Source: Pachyseris speciosa (lineage: Eukaryota; Cnidaria; Anthozoa; Scleractinia; Pachyseridae). From it: a DNA stretch of 64,000 bases. A program made the position numbers and the translations under genes. How positions within the stretch are numbered: position 1 is the stretch's first letter; every line of letters begins with the position of its first letter. The stretch lies in the NCBI GenBank assembly GCA_016490735.1, contig JAEMWC010000006.1:1625001-1689000 (forward strand), read 5' to 3'. The notes beneath the pieces are model-generated. The model ran no database searches and was not told the origin of the DNA. It saw only the letters and a program-made list of their open reading frames with translations. Shown here piece after piece: positions 42,601-48,957 of the stretch.

Positions 42601-44470
42601 GTGAAAAATCGGATATCTGAGTCAATCGCCATAAATCTCTTCACGCCAAATCTCTCCACCTCACGACGCTCCTCCAGCTCCCTCAAACGTCTCTTTAGCT
42701 CCTCGATTTCTTTATAGTACTCACAAGCACTCTCTGGAGCTGATATGCCGTTTTGAAAACTGCTGCTGGCAGAGTTTTCGCCTCTTGTTTCCTCTGAGAG
42801 CTGATTGCTCGATGAAAACTCGTCATGTCCACCACTCGATCGGCCGGCGTCTGCACTTTGCTCCTTGTTTACCAATGATTCTGCGGCTTCTGGACCTTCT
42901 ACATCGAGGAGAGAGGAGATGTCCACCGGCCACACAATCAAACCAGTTCCTTGTTCTCTACGGGGAAATATCGAGGGAATATCTTCAGCAAAAGGCCGTC
43001 GTCCTCCGGGAAAGTGCGCACTACATACTCGATGGTTTTCCTGGAACTTGTAGTCTGGGCTTCTTGCTTATACAGCAGAGACCCATTTTTGTTTTCGTTT
43101 TGGGTCTTTCGGGAAGCTAAAGAAAGTTAGGGTTTTATGTCGCCAGCTTTTGTGTGGACAAAGATAAACAGAGCACTTGAAAGGCAAAATCTCTTGCCGT
43201 CACCCAAGAGCACTTCTTTGAGTTTCCGCTCGGCCTTTGTTTACATTAGACATGTCGATCTACCCAGAATTCCGTACGTGGCGCCATCTTTTTTTGTATC
43301 GCGAAATATGAAGCACGCTCGCGCAACTGAATTTGACTACACGAATTTACCAATAATAATAATAAATAAAAAACGTTACAAGTGTTATATAACATTTCAA
43401 GGCACGCTGAAATCACCTTTCCTGTTCCGTAACGTTTTCCTGGCAAAATGATAAGCGCCAAGAACGACGAAGAGTACAGGAAACAGAATAACATCAAGCA
43501 AGCACCAGATATTAAGAAAACCCCACGCCCAGCGATCCATGGACAACCATGAACTTTTCCTCATCCCGCCTAGCTCGCCATACCACTTTTCACTCATCAG
43601 GCTGTTTATTACTGGATGAGCAAAAATCTGCAACAAAGGATATTAAAAACAGAAGTGTACCCACATGTCTCGCAAACAATTATGAGGTTGAGAACATTTT
43701 AATGGTGAAGCTGAGATTGTACAATGTCGTTCGACTATCCATAGCTTTCGAACAGGTCAGTACTGTTACTTAAAATGTGCCAAAGGATTTTTGCTTCACT
43801 GCCACATTATTGGTGGCATAATCGCGATTTTTCCCCTGAAACTTTTCTAAATCTTCAAAGAACACAAAATATAACGCAAGTAGATGGGCTCCTTACTTCC
43901 AATTTTTATAAATTTCCTCAAACAAATCAGTGAAAATGGGAATGCCGCTCTTGTAAGACTGCAATACTTACGTTCTTTTGCTTCAATTCAATGGCAGCAT
44001 CCATAACATCACCAATCGCTGTTTTAAGAAATACGTCGCGAATTCGGCCTCCTGATCTCAAAGGATCAAAGAGTCGGAAAATAAATTCGTCCAAAGTACT
44101 TGCCAACTTCGTCAAATCTTCCTCGTCCGGTCCTTTCTTGTCTGCTAAACGGCGCAGTTCGAAGTTCATCTGCAAATGATAACAAACAACTGCATAGTTG
44201 TTAATTTCATTTAATTTAATTCCCGATCCAACAATTTCAAGCCAGACGCTTGTATTTTCAAGAACTATTGTTTAATGATATTTATGACATTTCAATTAAT
44301 GTAGCGATACAGCATACTAAAACTTAGATCAACGAACCCATTTATATATACCTCCATCGCCATAAACAAGGCATTCTTGTTGCATTTTGTCAAAGCTCTT
44401 GGCGTAAGCTTGTTACTGATTTCGTCGATGTCGCTGTTCTTTATTGTCCTCCTCAAGTAATTTTCAAAGG
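20492..44470 (-). CDS. TRPC-like cation channel with C-terminal SPRY domain (13 exons identified, 5' end missing)
   Basis: Thirteen exons with GT/AG borders join without a frame break: 44470-44352, 44169-43972, 43627-43417, 33391-33055, 32753-32400, 31974-31942, 31565-31376, 31016-30867, 29040-28962, 26723-26533, 26254-26083, 24093-23894, 20926-20492. They code 888 residues ending in a stop. The order is an N-terminal linker helix region, a pre-S1 block with WYGELGGMRK, S1-S6 with pore loop WSLLGIVELDP, a TRP-box-like EWSFKNA followed by PIPVPFN as in TRPC channels, a SPRY domain, and a coiled-coil tail. TRPC-type channels are tetrameric plasma-membrane cation channels. SPRY domains bind partner proteins. 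The first exons were not found. The third-to-fourth exon intron is about 10 kb and full of transposons. A SPRY tail on a TRP channel is unusual to my knowledge. Confidence 0.8.
20927..21921. other. Intron DNA, nothing recognised
   Basis: It lies between the last two exons of the channel gene and is AT-rich. No gene or clear repeat was assigned. Confidence 0.5.
21922..21935. repeat. 14-bp target-site duplication, left copy
   Basis: TTAAAATCAACAAA occurs here and again at 23418-23431, exactly bordering the PLE palindrome. Confidence 0.85.
22097..22511 (-). CDS. PLE GIY-YIG protein fragment (minus arm)
   Basis: From NDLSLKIHTT the frame is identical in protein to the plus arm. GIY-YIG core: VVYGFQCDLCDAGYVGYTRG, then HNRVKGHK. 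It ends ...RAKVFL and a stop. The N-terminal side is cut at the junction hairpin, so RT and thumb are absent. Confidence 0.8.
22531..23268 (+). CDS. PLE reverse-transcriptase end, thumb and GIY-YIG endonuclease (plus arm)
   Basis: The frame enters at the junction with VYVKPTNSGLLLHYQSHVDN, the end of the PLE reverse transcriptase. The thumb follows (LDRAHRLSSSWTHFSDECDR), then the GIY-YIG nuclease (YGFQCDLCDAGYVGYTRG) and a stop at 23266-23268. It is open throughout, but the catalytic palm of RT is missing, so it cannot move itself. The downstream sequence holds GGAGTCATGACTACTCCGAAACGTC-type 3' hairpin DNA (23358-23385). Confidence 0.85.
   Translation, partial: YVKPTNSGLLLHYQSHVDNRYKKGLLRTMLDRAHRLSSSWTHFSDECDRLKTVFSRLKYPKHVVNSTIKSFVDSKVCDQQQPLSPSQETDDTIRVVLPFKDQISADSVRKQFNDLSLKIHTTIQPVFVSWKIEQELNAKETKPPIVNQQCVVYGFQCDLCDAGYVGYTRGHLHNRVKGHKQQSSAIAKHYKNMHGTMPQDLLKRFQVLKKCKTKFDCLVYEMLFIRALKPNLNVQSDSIRAKVFL
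23418..23431. repeat. 14-bp target-site duplication, right copy
   Basis: It is an exact copy of 21922-21935. Confidence 0.85.
23894..24093 (-). CDS. TRP-SPRY gene exon: SPRY domain, second half
   Basis: Acceptor TTCTTTCAG before ATGCCATGG. Donor AAG then GTTGGT. With the split GAT codon from the previous exon it reads DAMADRGDLIGCTVMFE, then ITFTLNGR and LLFPFVSMGHEGVVVTAK. These are the conserved strands of the SPRY second half (GD-x-IGC, F-x-NG, PFVS). Length 200 bp fits phase 1 to phase 0. Confidence 0.85.
24505..24910. mobile_element. Composite repeat around a tRNA-like core
   Basis: The tRNA-like core (24602-24678) is flanked by AT-rich inverted and direct repeats: GTAAGTGATCATC occurs on the left of a hairpin near 24797-24860 and in modified form (GTAACTGATCATCGCAG) at 24525. 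TATATGAAAATC-type words form a further inverted pair at 24752-24900. The architecture matches the element at 27365-27745. Confidence 0.55.
24602..24678 (-). ncRNA. tRNA-like sequence in composite repeat
   Basis: GGCTTGT and ACAAGCC pair as a 7-bp acceptor stem. GTTAGCTCAGTTGGTAGAGC is a good A box and GGTTGTGGGTTCGAATGCC a near B box. The anticodon arm is overlong and the T stem imperfect, so a decayed or retro-derived tRNA is more likely than a functional gene. Confidence 0.5.
24985..25225. repeat. 'Aagcgacca' family repeat, copy 1
   Basis: It contains spaced copies of AACCTCTCGTAAGCGACCA-like words (near 25012, 25024, 25083, 25148). The same words recur at 47640-47830. It looks like a dispersed element built from a repeated ~20-bp motif. 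Confidence 0.55.
25365..25570 (+). mobile_element. SINE 3' fragment
   Basis: GTCTCACAACTCTTCACAAT, TGTGGGACGTAAAAGAACC and the following ~100 bp match the 3' part of the SINE at 30298-30545 and, reverse-complemented, 40250-40425. The head is missing. A (TGTA)n tract at 25571-25593 follows. Confidence 0.65.
25612..26009. mobile_element. MITE with TTAAAGGGGCA termini, copy 1
   Basis: TTAAAGGGGCATTGTCAC at the left is mirrored by GTGACAGTGCTCCTTTAA at the right. No coding. A related element lies at 45017-45384. Confidence 0.7.
26083..26254 (-). CDS. TRP-SPRY gene exon: SPRY domain, first half
   Basis: Acceptor TTTCTCGGTAG. Donor GACG then GTACAG. It reads VLIIEAGERRGLEVGVARKN, then GWKNDCVGYHIKGNIFDAIK, the hallmark first half of SPRY (GLEVGVA, GW-x5-VGYH-x2-G-x-IF). 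Starts in phase 0 and leaves one base for the next exon. Confidence 0.85.
26533..26723 (-). CDS. TRP-SPRY gene exon: start of SPRY/B30.2 region
   Basis: Acceptor CTCCATCCAG before ACTTTATG. Donor TTTTGAG then GTAAGC. It codes FMCTLIFHASKAWESEGIRI, then a Cys pair (ETCQKCKGQ) and YLIQFSPECPHFE, which leads directly into VLIIEAG of the next exon, as at the start of SPRY domains. Phases match on both sides. A shorter form using the AAAG acceptor inside is possible. Confidence 0.7.
26724..27364. other. Intron DNA, nothing recognised
   Basis: No supported feature. Confidence 0.5.
27365..27745. mobile_element. Composite repeat around a tRNA-Thr-like core
   Basis: An inverted pair (ATGAACTGCGGAAATGAAG near 27369 and its complement near 27477) precedes the tRNA-like core. 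AATTCAGGATCATTCTTCAT before and GAGGATCATTCTTCATTTG after it form a direct repeat. Same plan as at 24505-24910 but with a different tRNA. Confidence 0.55.
27582..27653 (+). tRNA. tRNA-Thr(GGU)-like sequence, probably repeat-borne
   Basis: The length is 72 nt. Acceptor stem GGCTTCA/TGAAGTC (one G-U). D arm AACTCAGTTGGTTAGAGC. Anticodon stem TCGCA/CGCGA with one mismatch around CC-GGT-AT. Perfect T stem ACGGG/CCCGT around TTCAAAC. Position 33 is C instead of the invariant U, and the flanks are a dispersed repeat, so function as a tRNA is doubtful. Confidence 0.5.
28057..28470. repeat. ~37-bp minisatellite interrupted by a MITE
   Basis: Units of the form GGGGTCCGAAATTCGGAAA, CGTCTTGGCGTTNTTAGT repeat about twice before and three times after the insertion at 28136-28369. 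Confidence 0.8.
28136..28369. mobile_element. PIF/Harbinger-type hairpin MITE with TTA duplication
   Basis: The termini are AGTCTGGTTTCCATATGATC and the complement of AGCCTGGTTTCTATATGATC. The body is a long palindrome with repeated TCTGCGATCGG words. TTA flanks both ends (28133-28135, 28370-28372). The minisatellite unit GTTGTTAGTGGGG shows the empty site with a single TTA. A 3-bp TTA duplication is typical of PIF/Harbinger. Confidence 0.85.
28962..29040 (-). CDS. TRP-SPRY gene exon: channel-to-SPRY linker
   Basis: Acceptor TGTTATTTGCAG. Donor CTCACAG then GTAACT. It reads EESLDLVVRNLQVTYFATYG then YRFPLT and leaves one G, which completes Asp with the next exon. No domain by itself. Assignment rests on splice sites and phase fit (0 in, 1 out). 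Confidence 0.6.
29041..30297. other. Intron DNA with one small TIR repeat
   Basis: Apart from the element at 29443-29653 nothing was recognised. A further phase-0 exon could hide here. Confidence 0.4.
29443..29653. mobile_element. Small TIR repeat with TACGAG words
   Basis: GATTTGAGTACGAGTACGAG on the left pairs with CTCGTACTCGTAGTCAAATC on the right. No coding. Confidence 0.55.
30298..30545 (+). mobile_element. tRNA-derived SINE (most complete copy)
   Basis: The tRNA head 30298-30369 has A box TTAGCTCAGTGGTAGAGC and B box CGGGTTCAAATTCC. The body includes CACTCAGGGTCTTTAAATAA, TCTTCTCGGATAAGGACAAT, and 3' TGTGGGACGTAAAAGAACC. Fragments of the same family occur at 13790-14230, 25365-25570 and 40250-40425. 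It is transcribed by Pol III in its active state. Confidence 0.8.
30867..31016 (-). CDS. TRP-SPRY gene exon: TRP box and post-channel segment
   Basis: Acceptor TCTTTACAG. Donor GGCAAA then GTACGT. Exactly 50 codons, phase 0 both ends. Directly after S6 (TYQRVQ) it reads DNSLKEWSFKNAIRIQTYSC, then YDPIPVPFNLVSS. In TRPC channels the equivalent is the EWKFAR helix and a LPPPFN segment, so this places the channel in or near the TRPC group. Confidence 0.82.
31376..31565 (-). CDS. TRP-SPRY gene exon: pore loop and S6
   Basis: Acceptor TTCTGATTATAG. Donor GTGCAG then GTCAGA. Reads WWTMAKHLSWSLLGIVELDP (pore helix and selectivity region), then RLLYGAYLIMGVVLLINMLI and ALLSNTYQRVQ (S6). The NMLIALLSNTYQRVQ block is diagnostic of TRP channels. 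Phase 1 in, phase 0 out. Confidence 0.9.
31942..31974 (-). CDS. TRP-SPRY gene micro-exon (33 bp)
   Basis: Acceptor TTTTAATTTCAG. Donor CGTG then GTAAGT. It carries 11 codons' worth of sequence in phase 2 to phase 2, linking ...DGDKHP to CWWTMAKH. It codes a short extracellular turret between S5 and the pore helix containing a Cys. Support comes from strong splice sites and from restoring the frame between its neighbours. Confidence 0.65.
32400..32753 (-). CDS. TRP-SPRY gene exon: S3 to S5
   Basis: Acceptor TCTTTCTTGTAG. Donor CATCC then GTAAGT. Reads DQWNILDLVTVVIYIAIFLL (S3), VIAGYLYGLNTMFLTFRAFG (S4), FFQILSDVVAIFWQFIATIL, AFSIALTKVY (S5). The WN-x2-D motif opening S3 is typical of TRP channels. 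Phase fits both neighbours. Confidence 0.88.
32790..32825. repeat. (ATTT)n microsatellite in intron
   Basis: Eight or more TTTA units. Confidence 0.95.
33055..33391 (-). CDS. TRP-SPRY gene exon: S1-S2 region and following loop
   Basis: Acceptor CTTTATCAG. Donor CTCAG then GTACTG. Reads IYQKYFTTPYFVFVRDTITL, LAHLALHYAVCLAPS (S2-like), FLEWAIWLFYMGRIAMES, then a charged loop and TKYL. Split codons at both ends fit the exons at 43417 and 32753. Confidence 0.87.
33392..34772. other. Start of the 10-kb intron
   Basis: No gene. 34460-34700 resembles a dispersed repeat (weak likeness to 31140-31300: GCAGGATAAT, GTTTATTGAA words). Confidence 0.4.
34773..34981. mobile_element. Hairpin MITE with TAACCTGCG termini and exact 9-bp duplication
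   Basis: The arms of about 80 bp are nearly perfect complements (left TAACCTGCGTCGCAGACG, right CGTCTGCGACGCAGGCTA). CTTCTCTGC flanks both sides (34764-34772, 34982-34990). Same family as 16822-16993 and 59708-59822. Confidence 0.9.
35495..35645. mobile_element. MITE (GTGCGTTCATCGAGAT termini), uninterrupted copy
   Basis: Arms GTGCGTTCATCGAGATACGAAG and CTTCATATCTCGATGAACGC enclose about 60 bp. Similarity to 18165-18534 extends beyond the arms (GACGCATGAACCAATTGT). It serves as the empty reference for the SINE-split copy. Confidence 0.75.
35803..35971 (+). CDS. Transposon accessory protein, exon 1
   Basis: ATG 35803 follows an AACATGGCGG context close to the transposon end. Codes MAESQRDHGVSLEEGKIPGA, then SRAEAERWLKCRTAMHLSQL, a SAP-like helix pair. 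Donor ACAA then GTAAGT, leaving one base for exon 2. Confidence 0.65.
36086..37294 (+). pseudogene. Transposon accessory protein with SWIM zinc finger, exon 2, frameshifted
   Basis: The acceptor TTTCTAAAGAG gives STYIKWGWDKLMLRDPEGQV in frame with exon 1. A SWIM-type finger appears as RTCAAGKRGYCKHVAALCY (near 36538-36594). The frame ends at TGA 37006-37008, but the coding sense continues in the +1 frame (RSEASYKGRIGKVTSSKAPA, LVGLYGRKEFAEVWDCILNK) to a stop at 37292-37294. The switch lies at or just after a nine-A run near 36978-36987, so an indel there broke the gene. In relatives a YqaJ-type nuclease domain often follows; it is not seen here. SWIM fingers bind DNA or protein. Confidence 0.7.
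37295..38152. other. AT-rich transposon interior
   Basis: No coding region. Ends at the left 9-bp duplication of the nested element. Confidence 0.5.
39857..40147. mobile_element. 291-bp hairpin element nested in the long-TIR element
   Basis: Arms of about 85 bp (GTTTGTGTCGGTCCTATTCT, CCCTCCCCACCAAC on the left, mirrored on the right). CCTGTAAT lies directly on both sides (39849-39856, 40148-40155), an 8-bp duplication, 9 if the preceding A is counted. Confidence 0.8.
40250..40425 (-). mobile_element. SINE 3' fragment (minus strand)
   Basis: Reverse complement of 25385-25560 with few differences (TTCTTTTACATCCCACAGAA, CTCGGATTTAAGAGTAGCTT). No head is present. Confidence 0.7.
41679..43110 (-). 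pseudogene. THAP-domain DDE transposase with an in-frame stop
   Basis: The 420-residue open part (42941 to 41679) has the DDE_4 catalytic set: D243 in LIIDCTDIF, D318 in WLADKGF, E365 in HVERAIQRVK, with CTWSEYKGHNTGKG between. A Glu/Arg-rich coiled segment (77-96) precedes it. Upstream in the same frame are pieces of a THAP finger: SFPKDPKRKQKWVSAV, then TAA at 43068-43070, then RVCSAHFPGGRRPFAEDIPS. The stop thus cuts the DNA-binding domain from the catalytic domain. The first THAP exon with the CxxC pair was not recognised. It would cut and paste the surrounding element. Confidence 0.82.
43417..43627 (-). CDS. TRP-SPRY gene exon: pre-S1 and S1
   Basis: Acceptor TTTGTTGCAG. Donor GGAAAG then GTGATT. 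Reads IFAHPVINSLMSEKWYGELG, GMRKSSWLSMDRWAWGFLNI, then a hydrophobic segment WCLLDVILFPVLFVVLGAY. The AHP-x7-EKWYG-L block corresponds to the linker helix just before S1 in TRPC channels. Phase 0 in, one base out, matching the exon 10 kb away. Confidence 0.85.
43972..44169 (-). CDS. TRP-SPRY gene exon: N-terminal linker helices
   Basis: Acceptor TCATTTGCAG before ATGAACTTC. Donor AAGAAC then GTAAGT. 66 codons, phase 0 both ends. Reads MNFELRRLADKKGPDEEDLT, KLASTLDEFIFRLFDPLRSG, then DVMDAAIELKQKN. Helical and charged, as in the region between ankyrin repeats and S1 of TRPC channels. Confidence 0.78.
44352..44470 (-). CDS. TRP-SPRY gene exon, most 5' one found
   Basis: Acceptor CTTGACCAG. Donor ATGGAG then GTATAT. 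Reads FENYLRRTIKNSDIDEISNK, LTPRALTKCNKNALFMAME. Begins with two bases of a split codon, so at least one more upstream coding exon must exist. Confidence 0.72.
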
Positions 44471-45016
44471 CTGGTCAAGCAAGAAAAGACATTGAATGAT
44501 GAAAAAAATATTTCCAGGTAGTACACTAGATGATAAATTAGCACACGGTAATTACACATTCCGTCAGTTGATTCCGTGCCCTGATGCTCATCTATCCCTA
44601 TATAACAAATGCAGTGTGTCATTGCCAGGTTGGTATTTGTTCCTCTTTGATAAATCATTACTAGTATTTAAATGCCTCAATGTTTCTTAAAAGAACTTGA
44701 CTAATGATCATTAGATTGCTTGTATTTGTTGAAAACGCTTCCCTTAATCAGCAAGTTCAACACGTTAATTTAATCCTGTCTTTGTCACATGGACGCTTTT
44801 GTTCGATTATTTGTATACGTACTCATTAGCACTTACTGGTTATTTACATTCGGATTTGCATGTCCTCTAACATTTCCACTGAAGAGGGCAGAAGTTTCTG
44901 CCGAAACATGTCTGTGAAATTTAAAATCGTAGTTTTATGTCTAAAACTCATTTTATATATTTTTGCTTTTTCATATAATTTTGCTTCCTGTTACCAATCG
45001 AATCTAGAGTCCGTCC
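44471..45016. other. Upstream of first identified exon; PLE 3' motif
   Basis: At 44880-44922 CTGAAGA, GGCAGAA/TTCTGCC stem, GAAACATGTC repeats the PLE 3' hairpin pattern, so a PLE end remnant lies here. Nothing else is supported. Confidence 0.5.
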
Positions 45017-45384
45017 TTTAAAGGGGCACTGTGACGTAATTTGGATCGGAACCCAAACATGTGTTTGCAACAGTGGAATGTGTAAATTAATTTCAGTCTC
45101 CTTACGAAGTACTTAATATGTGCATTGAAACTATTTGGGGTTTTCGAAGGTCACGGATGACGAGGACGAAATTGATTGCAACTTGAAAATTTTAAGTTAA
45201 CTTTTTCAAGTTTCGCCATTGTGTCTAGAAAAAGCAGCCATAAAATAATACTAGTTTCTTTTCCCTTCAAGAAATCTGCCTTTTCATGTTATGTGTGTCA
45301 TTTATGTAATAGAAAATGTACTTCCTCGATGCGCAACTGGAACAAACTTCTAACAGGAATTGGCATGACTGTTCCCCTTCAAAG
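45017..45384. mobile_element. MITE with TTTAAAGGGGCA termini, copy 2
   Basis: TTTAAAGGGGCACTGTGACG on the left, GACTGTTCCCCTTCAAAG on the right. Same terminus family as 25612-26009. Confidence 0.55.
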
Positions 45385-46019
45385 AAAGACAAGCGAACCT
45401 GGAAGAATTTGGTCGAAATTTCGCTTCTGTAACATTGGGCGAGGTAGCAGCTTTTGCAACATGCTATACCACTTGTCAGAGAAGAATGGAAAATAAAGCG
45501 ACAAAGCAATACCGGCCCTGGAAACCTTGAAAACAATGACAGCTGCTGTATATCCGGGGTAATAACTGTGCACCTGGAAAAATCAATCATAACGCACCTT
45601 TCCTTTCTTGTCTTTCCTCGTCAGTTATCCCTTGTAGCTCCAACCATGCTGAATATTCTTCCATTGTGTGACGCTGGTTCAATCAACTCGTGGCTTTTAT
45701 TCACTGCTTAATTAACATTTAAAAACATTTATAGCGAAGCGTGCGCAGGGAGTACCATGGGTAAGAAAACATCGTGACCTAACGATGCCCATATAGTAAC
45801 CTATCGACTACTCCGGGTAAGCCAATGCAAAATGTCACCCTACAAATGCCTAGCTTTTCGTCGGGAAATCGCGTCTCCTGCTACGTTTTTGAAAAAAAAA
45901 AAACAACACAAAAAAACAAAAACAAAAAACAAAAAAACAAAAAACAATATAAAGCCCAATAAGAAATAAAAAAAATATTATGGGGCTCCACTTTTAGGCT
46001 TGTTTAAATATTTATATAA

Positions 46020-46245
46020 CTAACAACAACAACGACGACGATGTCGATGATAATGATGACGGCGACGACACGACAACAACAACAATAACACCAATGACAA
46101 GGTTAATTGTAATGATAATGGAGTGGTTATGGTTATGGTAATGGTAGAAGTAGTGGTAGTTGTAGTCGTAGTTGTGGTGGCAGTTGTAGTGGTAGTGCTA
46201 ATGGTAATGGTAACGGTAATATGTACAAAGTCGTTGAGATGAAAA
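46020..46245. repeat. Degenerate trinucleotide repeat region
   Basis: Successive AAC/GAC/GAT units pass into GGT/AAT/GTA units over about 225 bp, with no single clean unit. Confidence 0.8.
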
Positions 46246-47639
46246 ACAGCATTCTTCATACCCGTCAAGATGATCGCTAAATAGAGTGTTTCTGTTTAGG
46301 AAGTGTGGGCTGTTAGTTGTCTCACAGAAATATGATGACCTTAAAACAGATATTATCTCGAAAAGCGAAGCATATAATAATATGCTACTTTAACATTACG
46401 TTTCCAGCATTGCAGCTGAAGAACACAAACATTACTGTCTGGTTATCATCTCGATTTGATTACTGATGAACGTAATAAATTCGGGCTTTTCAATTTTACA
46501 TTGAATTGACTCTAAAGTTGCTTTTTACTGGCACAGGAAAGTGGGAAATAACTTTGAAATCGGCACCATCCGTGATAAGTCGTCATTAAAAAAAAAAACT
46601 TCCCTTAAAGCGAGGTGCGAATGCAAAATGTCTGCCATAGTACACCTTTCCTCAAGTTATGTGATGCCTCATTTCTTATGCACCTTTATAAAGACGGCAT
46701 TTGACTTCACCAAGTTAAACATCTCAGTTCCCTGCGCCATTTCCACTACCTTATCTAACGTGTGCAAATATACCAAAATGCACTGTGCATGATCGTGAGC
46801 TCCCTACCTTATGCTTCCCCGACTCTTATTAGTTCGTGCGATCCTTGCTTTGTGGTGAACACACAGACGAATGATCAAAATACGCATAATAATCATGCAT
46901 CAGGTTAATCCCTAGACAAAGCTAACATGTCACTTTGTTATTCCCGTCAGTATTGGCCTCTACACTGATTTCGTACGTAAAACAAAGGGCCTACTCGTAC
47001 ACTAGTTATCCCTACGTACAAAGGAGTTTATTCGACTGATAATTCTTAGGTTGAAAGGTTCTCTCGCAAATCATATTTGTACGTGTAGTCGAACCTCCAT
47101 TTGCGAGGTTCATAGGGTTGTCGTTCATTCCACTTGACAAGAACTGCCCTACTTGAAGCAACAGATAGTGGTTCTAGAACACTGACCGCGGATCTATGGT
47201 AACTGAATTCTGTGTTAATATTTTGCAAATCAATTTACACAACGAATTCTTCGTTCATTAATTTCTTTTTTAGCCAGTTGTACGAGTTGTCCACTCGAAA
47301 ATGATACTCGCAAGGCACTTCTAGACAATAGCCGCCGCCTCTGTTAACACGGTTCCCTTTATTGTTGGGCTTTCCGGAACTATTGTGGCGCGCCTTTATA
47401 CTATTCCTGAACATTCTTTGTCACAGTTCCATTTTTGTAATGAATTTCCTTCACGGAGTTAAGTTATTTTGTAAGCGCTTTTCTGAATAAAATGTCAGTG
47501 TATAAAAGAGGAGTACAAATGAAATAGGGTTTTTATCAAAGTTGTCATGACTTTTGTATTCTGCGCAACCTATATTTAGCGGTCAGCCTGAGGCAGTTAC
47601 TCAGGCATTCCCCGAGGGTGACCTCTTAACTGAGTACAG

Positions 47640-47830
47640 GTTTGACTGTACCTCTAGTCTGTGGTAAGCGACCCCCGTAACTGATCGATTTTCCAAAATT
47701 TCCGAATCAAATCACAAAAATTGGAACCTCTCGTAAGCGACCGGGACCAGTTTTGGAGCTGACCATTTGAAATTTTCCCATTATAATCAACCTCGTGTTA
47801 GCGACCACTTGTCACCGACGCTCGCGCCCT
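47640..47830. repeat. 'Aagcgacca' family repeat, copy 2
   Basis: GGTAAGCGACCCCCGTAACT, GGAACCTCTCGTAAGCGACC and AACCTCGTGTTAGCGACCAC at roughly 50-bp spacing, matching the words at 24985-25225. Confidence 0.55.
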
Positions 47831-48858
47831 CCAGCGTGAGCAAGTCCAGTGTGTTGAACTGTTGCGCTGCGTATGCTCGCTTGCCGTTTGATGGAAGACC
47901 ACCTTACTTTGTAGCAAAATTTCATCGTAAAACTACAGCCAAAAGGTGTAGTGCTTTCAACACTTGTTAGCACGAAAGTATTCAGTACTGAGATATTTAA
48001 ATTAAAGTACAACACAATTCAGAATGGTTATCAGTTCTTGTTCAGTTCCCTTTAAACGTCTGAACACGGCAAGAGACCCTCGACCGGTAACGAAACATTT
48101 AACTTTGAGCTATATCTAAAGACCTGTAATGATACTGAAAAAGTTCTATGCTCCACAAATTGGCTTGTTTTGAATATATCTGAACCCATCAGATAAGTGT
48201 CGAGGCATGGCATGGAAAGTAAAATTGCCATATGCGAATGACCTAAATTGTAGACCCACTGGTTGTCTCTAAGTTTTGGGTTGTCGCTTAAGGGAGCTTC
48301 AAAGCTACCTCTATCTTTTGACTGCCGCGGGCTAGGTTTCCTATAACTGTTTAGCATTCACGAAGTGCCTGGCTTGGGAAAGCCGGCACTCAGGCTCAGA
48401 ACTGATATTCATAAATGTGGGCTTGCCAGATTTTCAGACAGCCAAAATATTATATTCAGGTCATTTACAGCGAGCTCACAATGCATTGCCAAACTTGTGA
48501 GCTCAAGACTTGAAAATCCAGTTGTTTGTAATGAAGCGACAAACTGCCACCTAACTCTCCTGCTGCTGCAGCAAGAATTACTGACAACTATATCTTAGTA
48601 TGAACACTCAGACTCAAGGCCATAGATACCCGGCCCTCTCTTTGTACACTACAACTGTATAAGGAGGGTGAAAGCAATGCATATGCAAAGCTTTCTCAAG
48701 TCATCAGCGTCTCATAATTCTAGGGAAAAGGGAAACGTCGCAGACAGAAGTATAACAGGTTACGTTAAGTAAGCCGGCAGTGTTATCCAGCGGTAGGTTT
48801 CACCCTTTACGGAAGCTACAAAAATCACTGAGTTTTAAGTGTAAACTATACTGTACGG

Positions 48859-48957
48859 GTCCGCAAATGATCCCGGACCGCAAATGATCCCCAGATTGGA
48901 CCGCAAATGAACCCGGACCGCAAATGATCCCCTGATTGGACCGCAAATGATCCCGAG
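48859..48957. repeat. Minisatellite of GGACCGCAAATGATCCC units
   Basis: Five copies of a 17-18 bp unit (GGACCGCAAATGATCCC) alternate with a variant plus AGATT/TGATT, giving a ~39-bp higher-order unit. Confidence 0.9.

Larger units (their letters stand above)
35705..43330. mobile_element. THAP/DDE DNA transposon (ISL2EU/IS4EU-like), 7.6 kb with nested elements
   Basis: Inverted ends: AAAAAAAGATGGCGCCACGT, then ACGGAATTCTGGGTAGATCG and ACATGT at 35731-35782 are mirrored at 43249-43300. Weaker likeness extends outward to about 35705 and 43330. Two genes run inward: a SAP/SWIM-type protein (+, from 35803) and a THAP-DDE transposase (-, 43110 to 41679). This two-gene plan is that of ISL2EU-type animal elements. 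Both genes are damaged and a 3.4-kb element is inserted between them, so it is inactive. Confidence 0.8.

Noticed and set aside
46020..46268. Minus-strand Thr/Ile-rich frame
   Set aside because: It is the antisense reading of a degenerate trinucleotide repeat.
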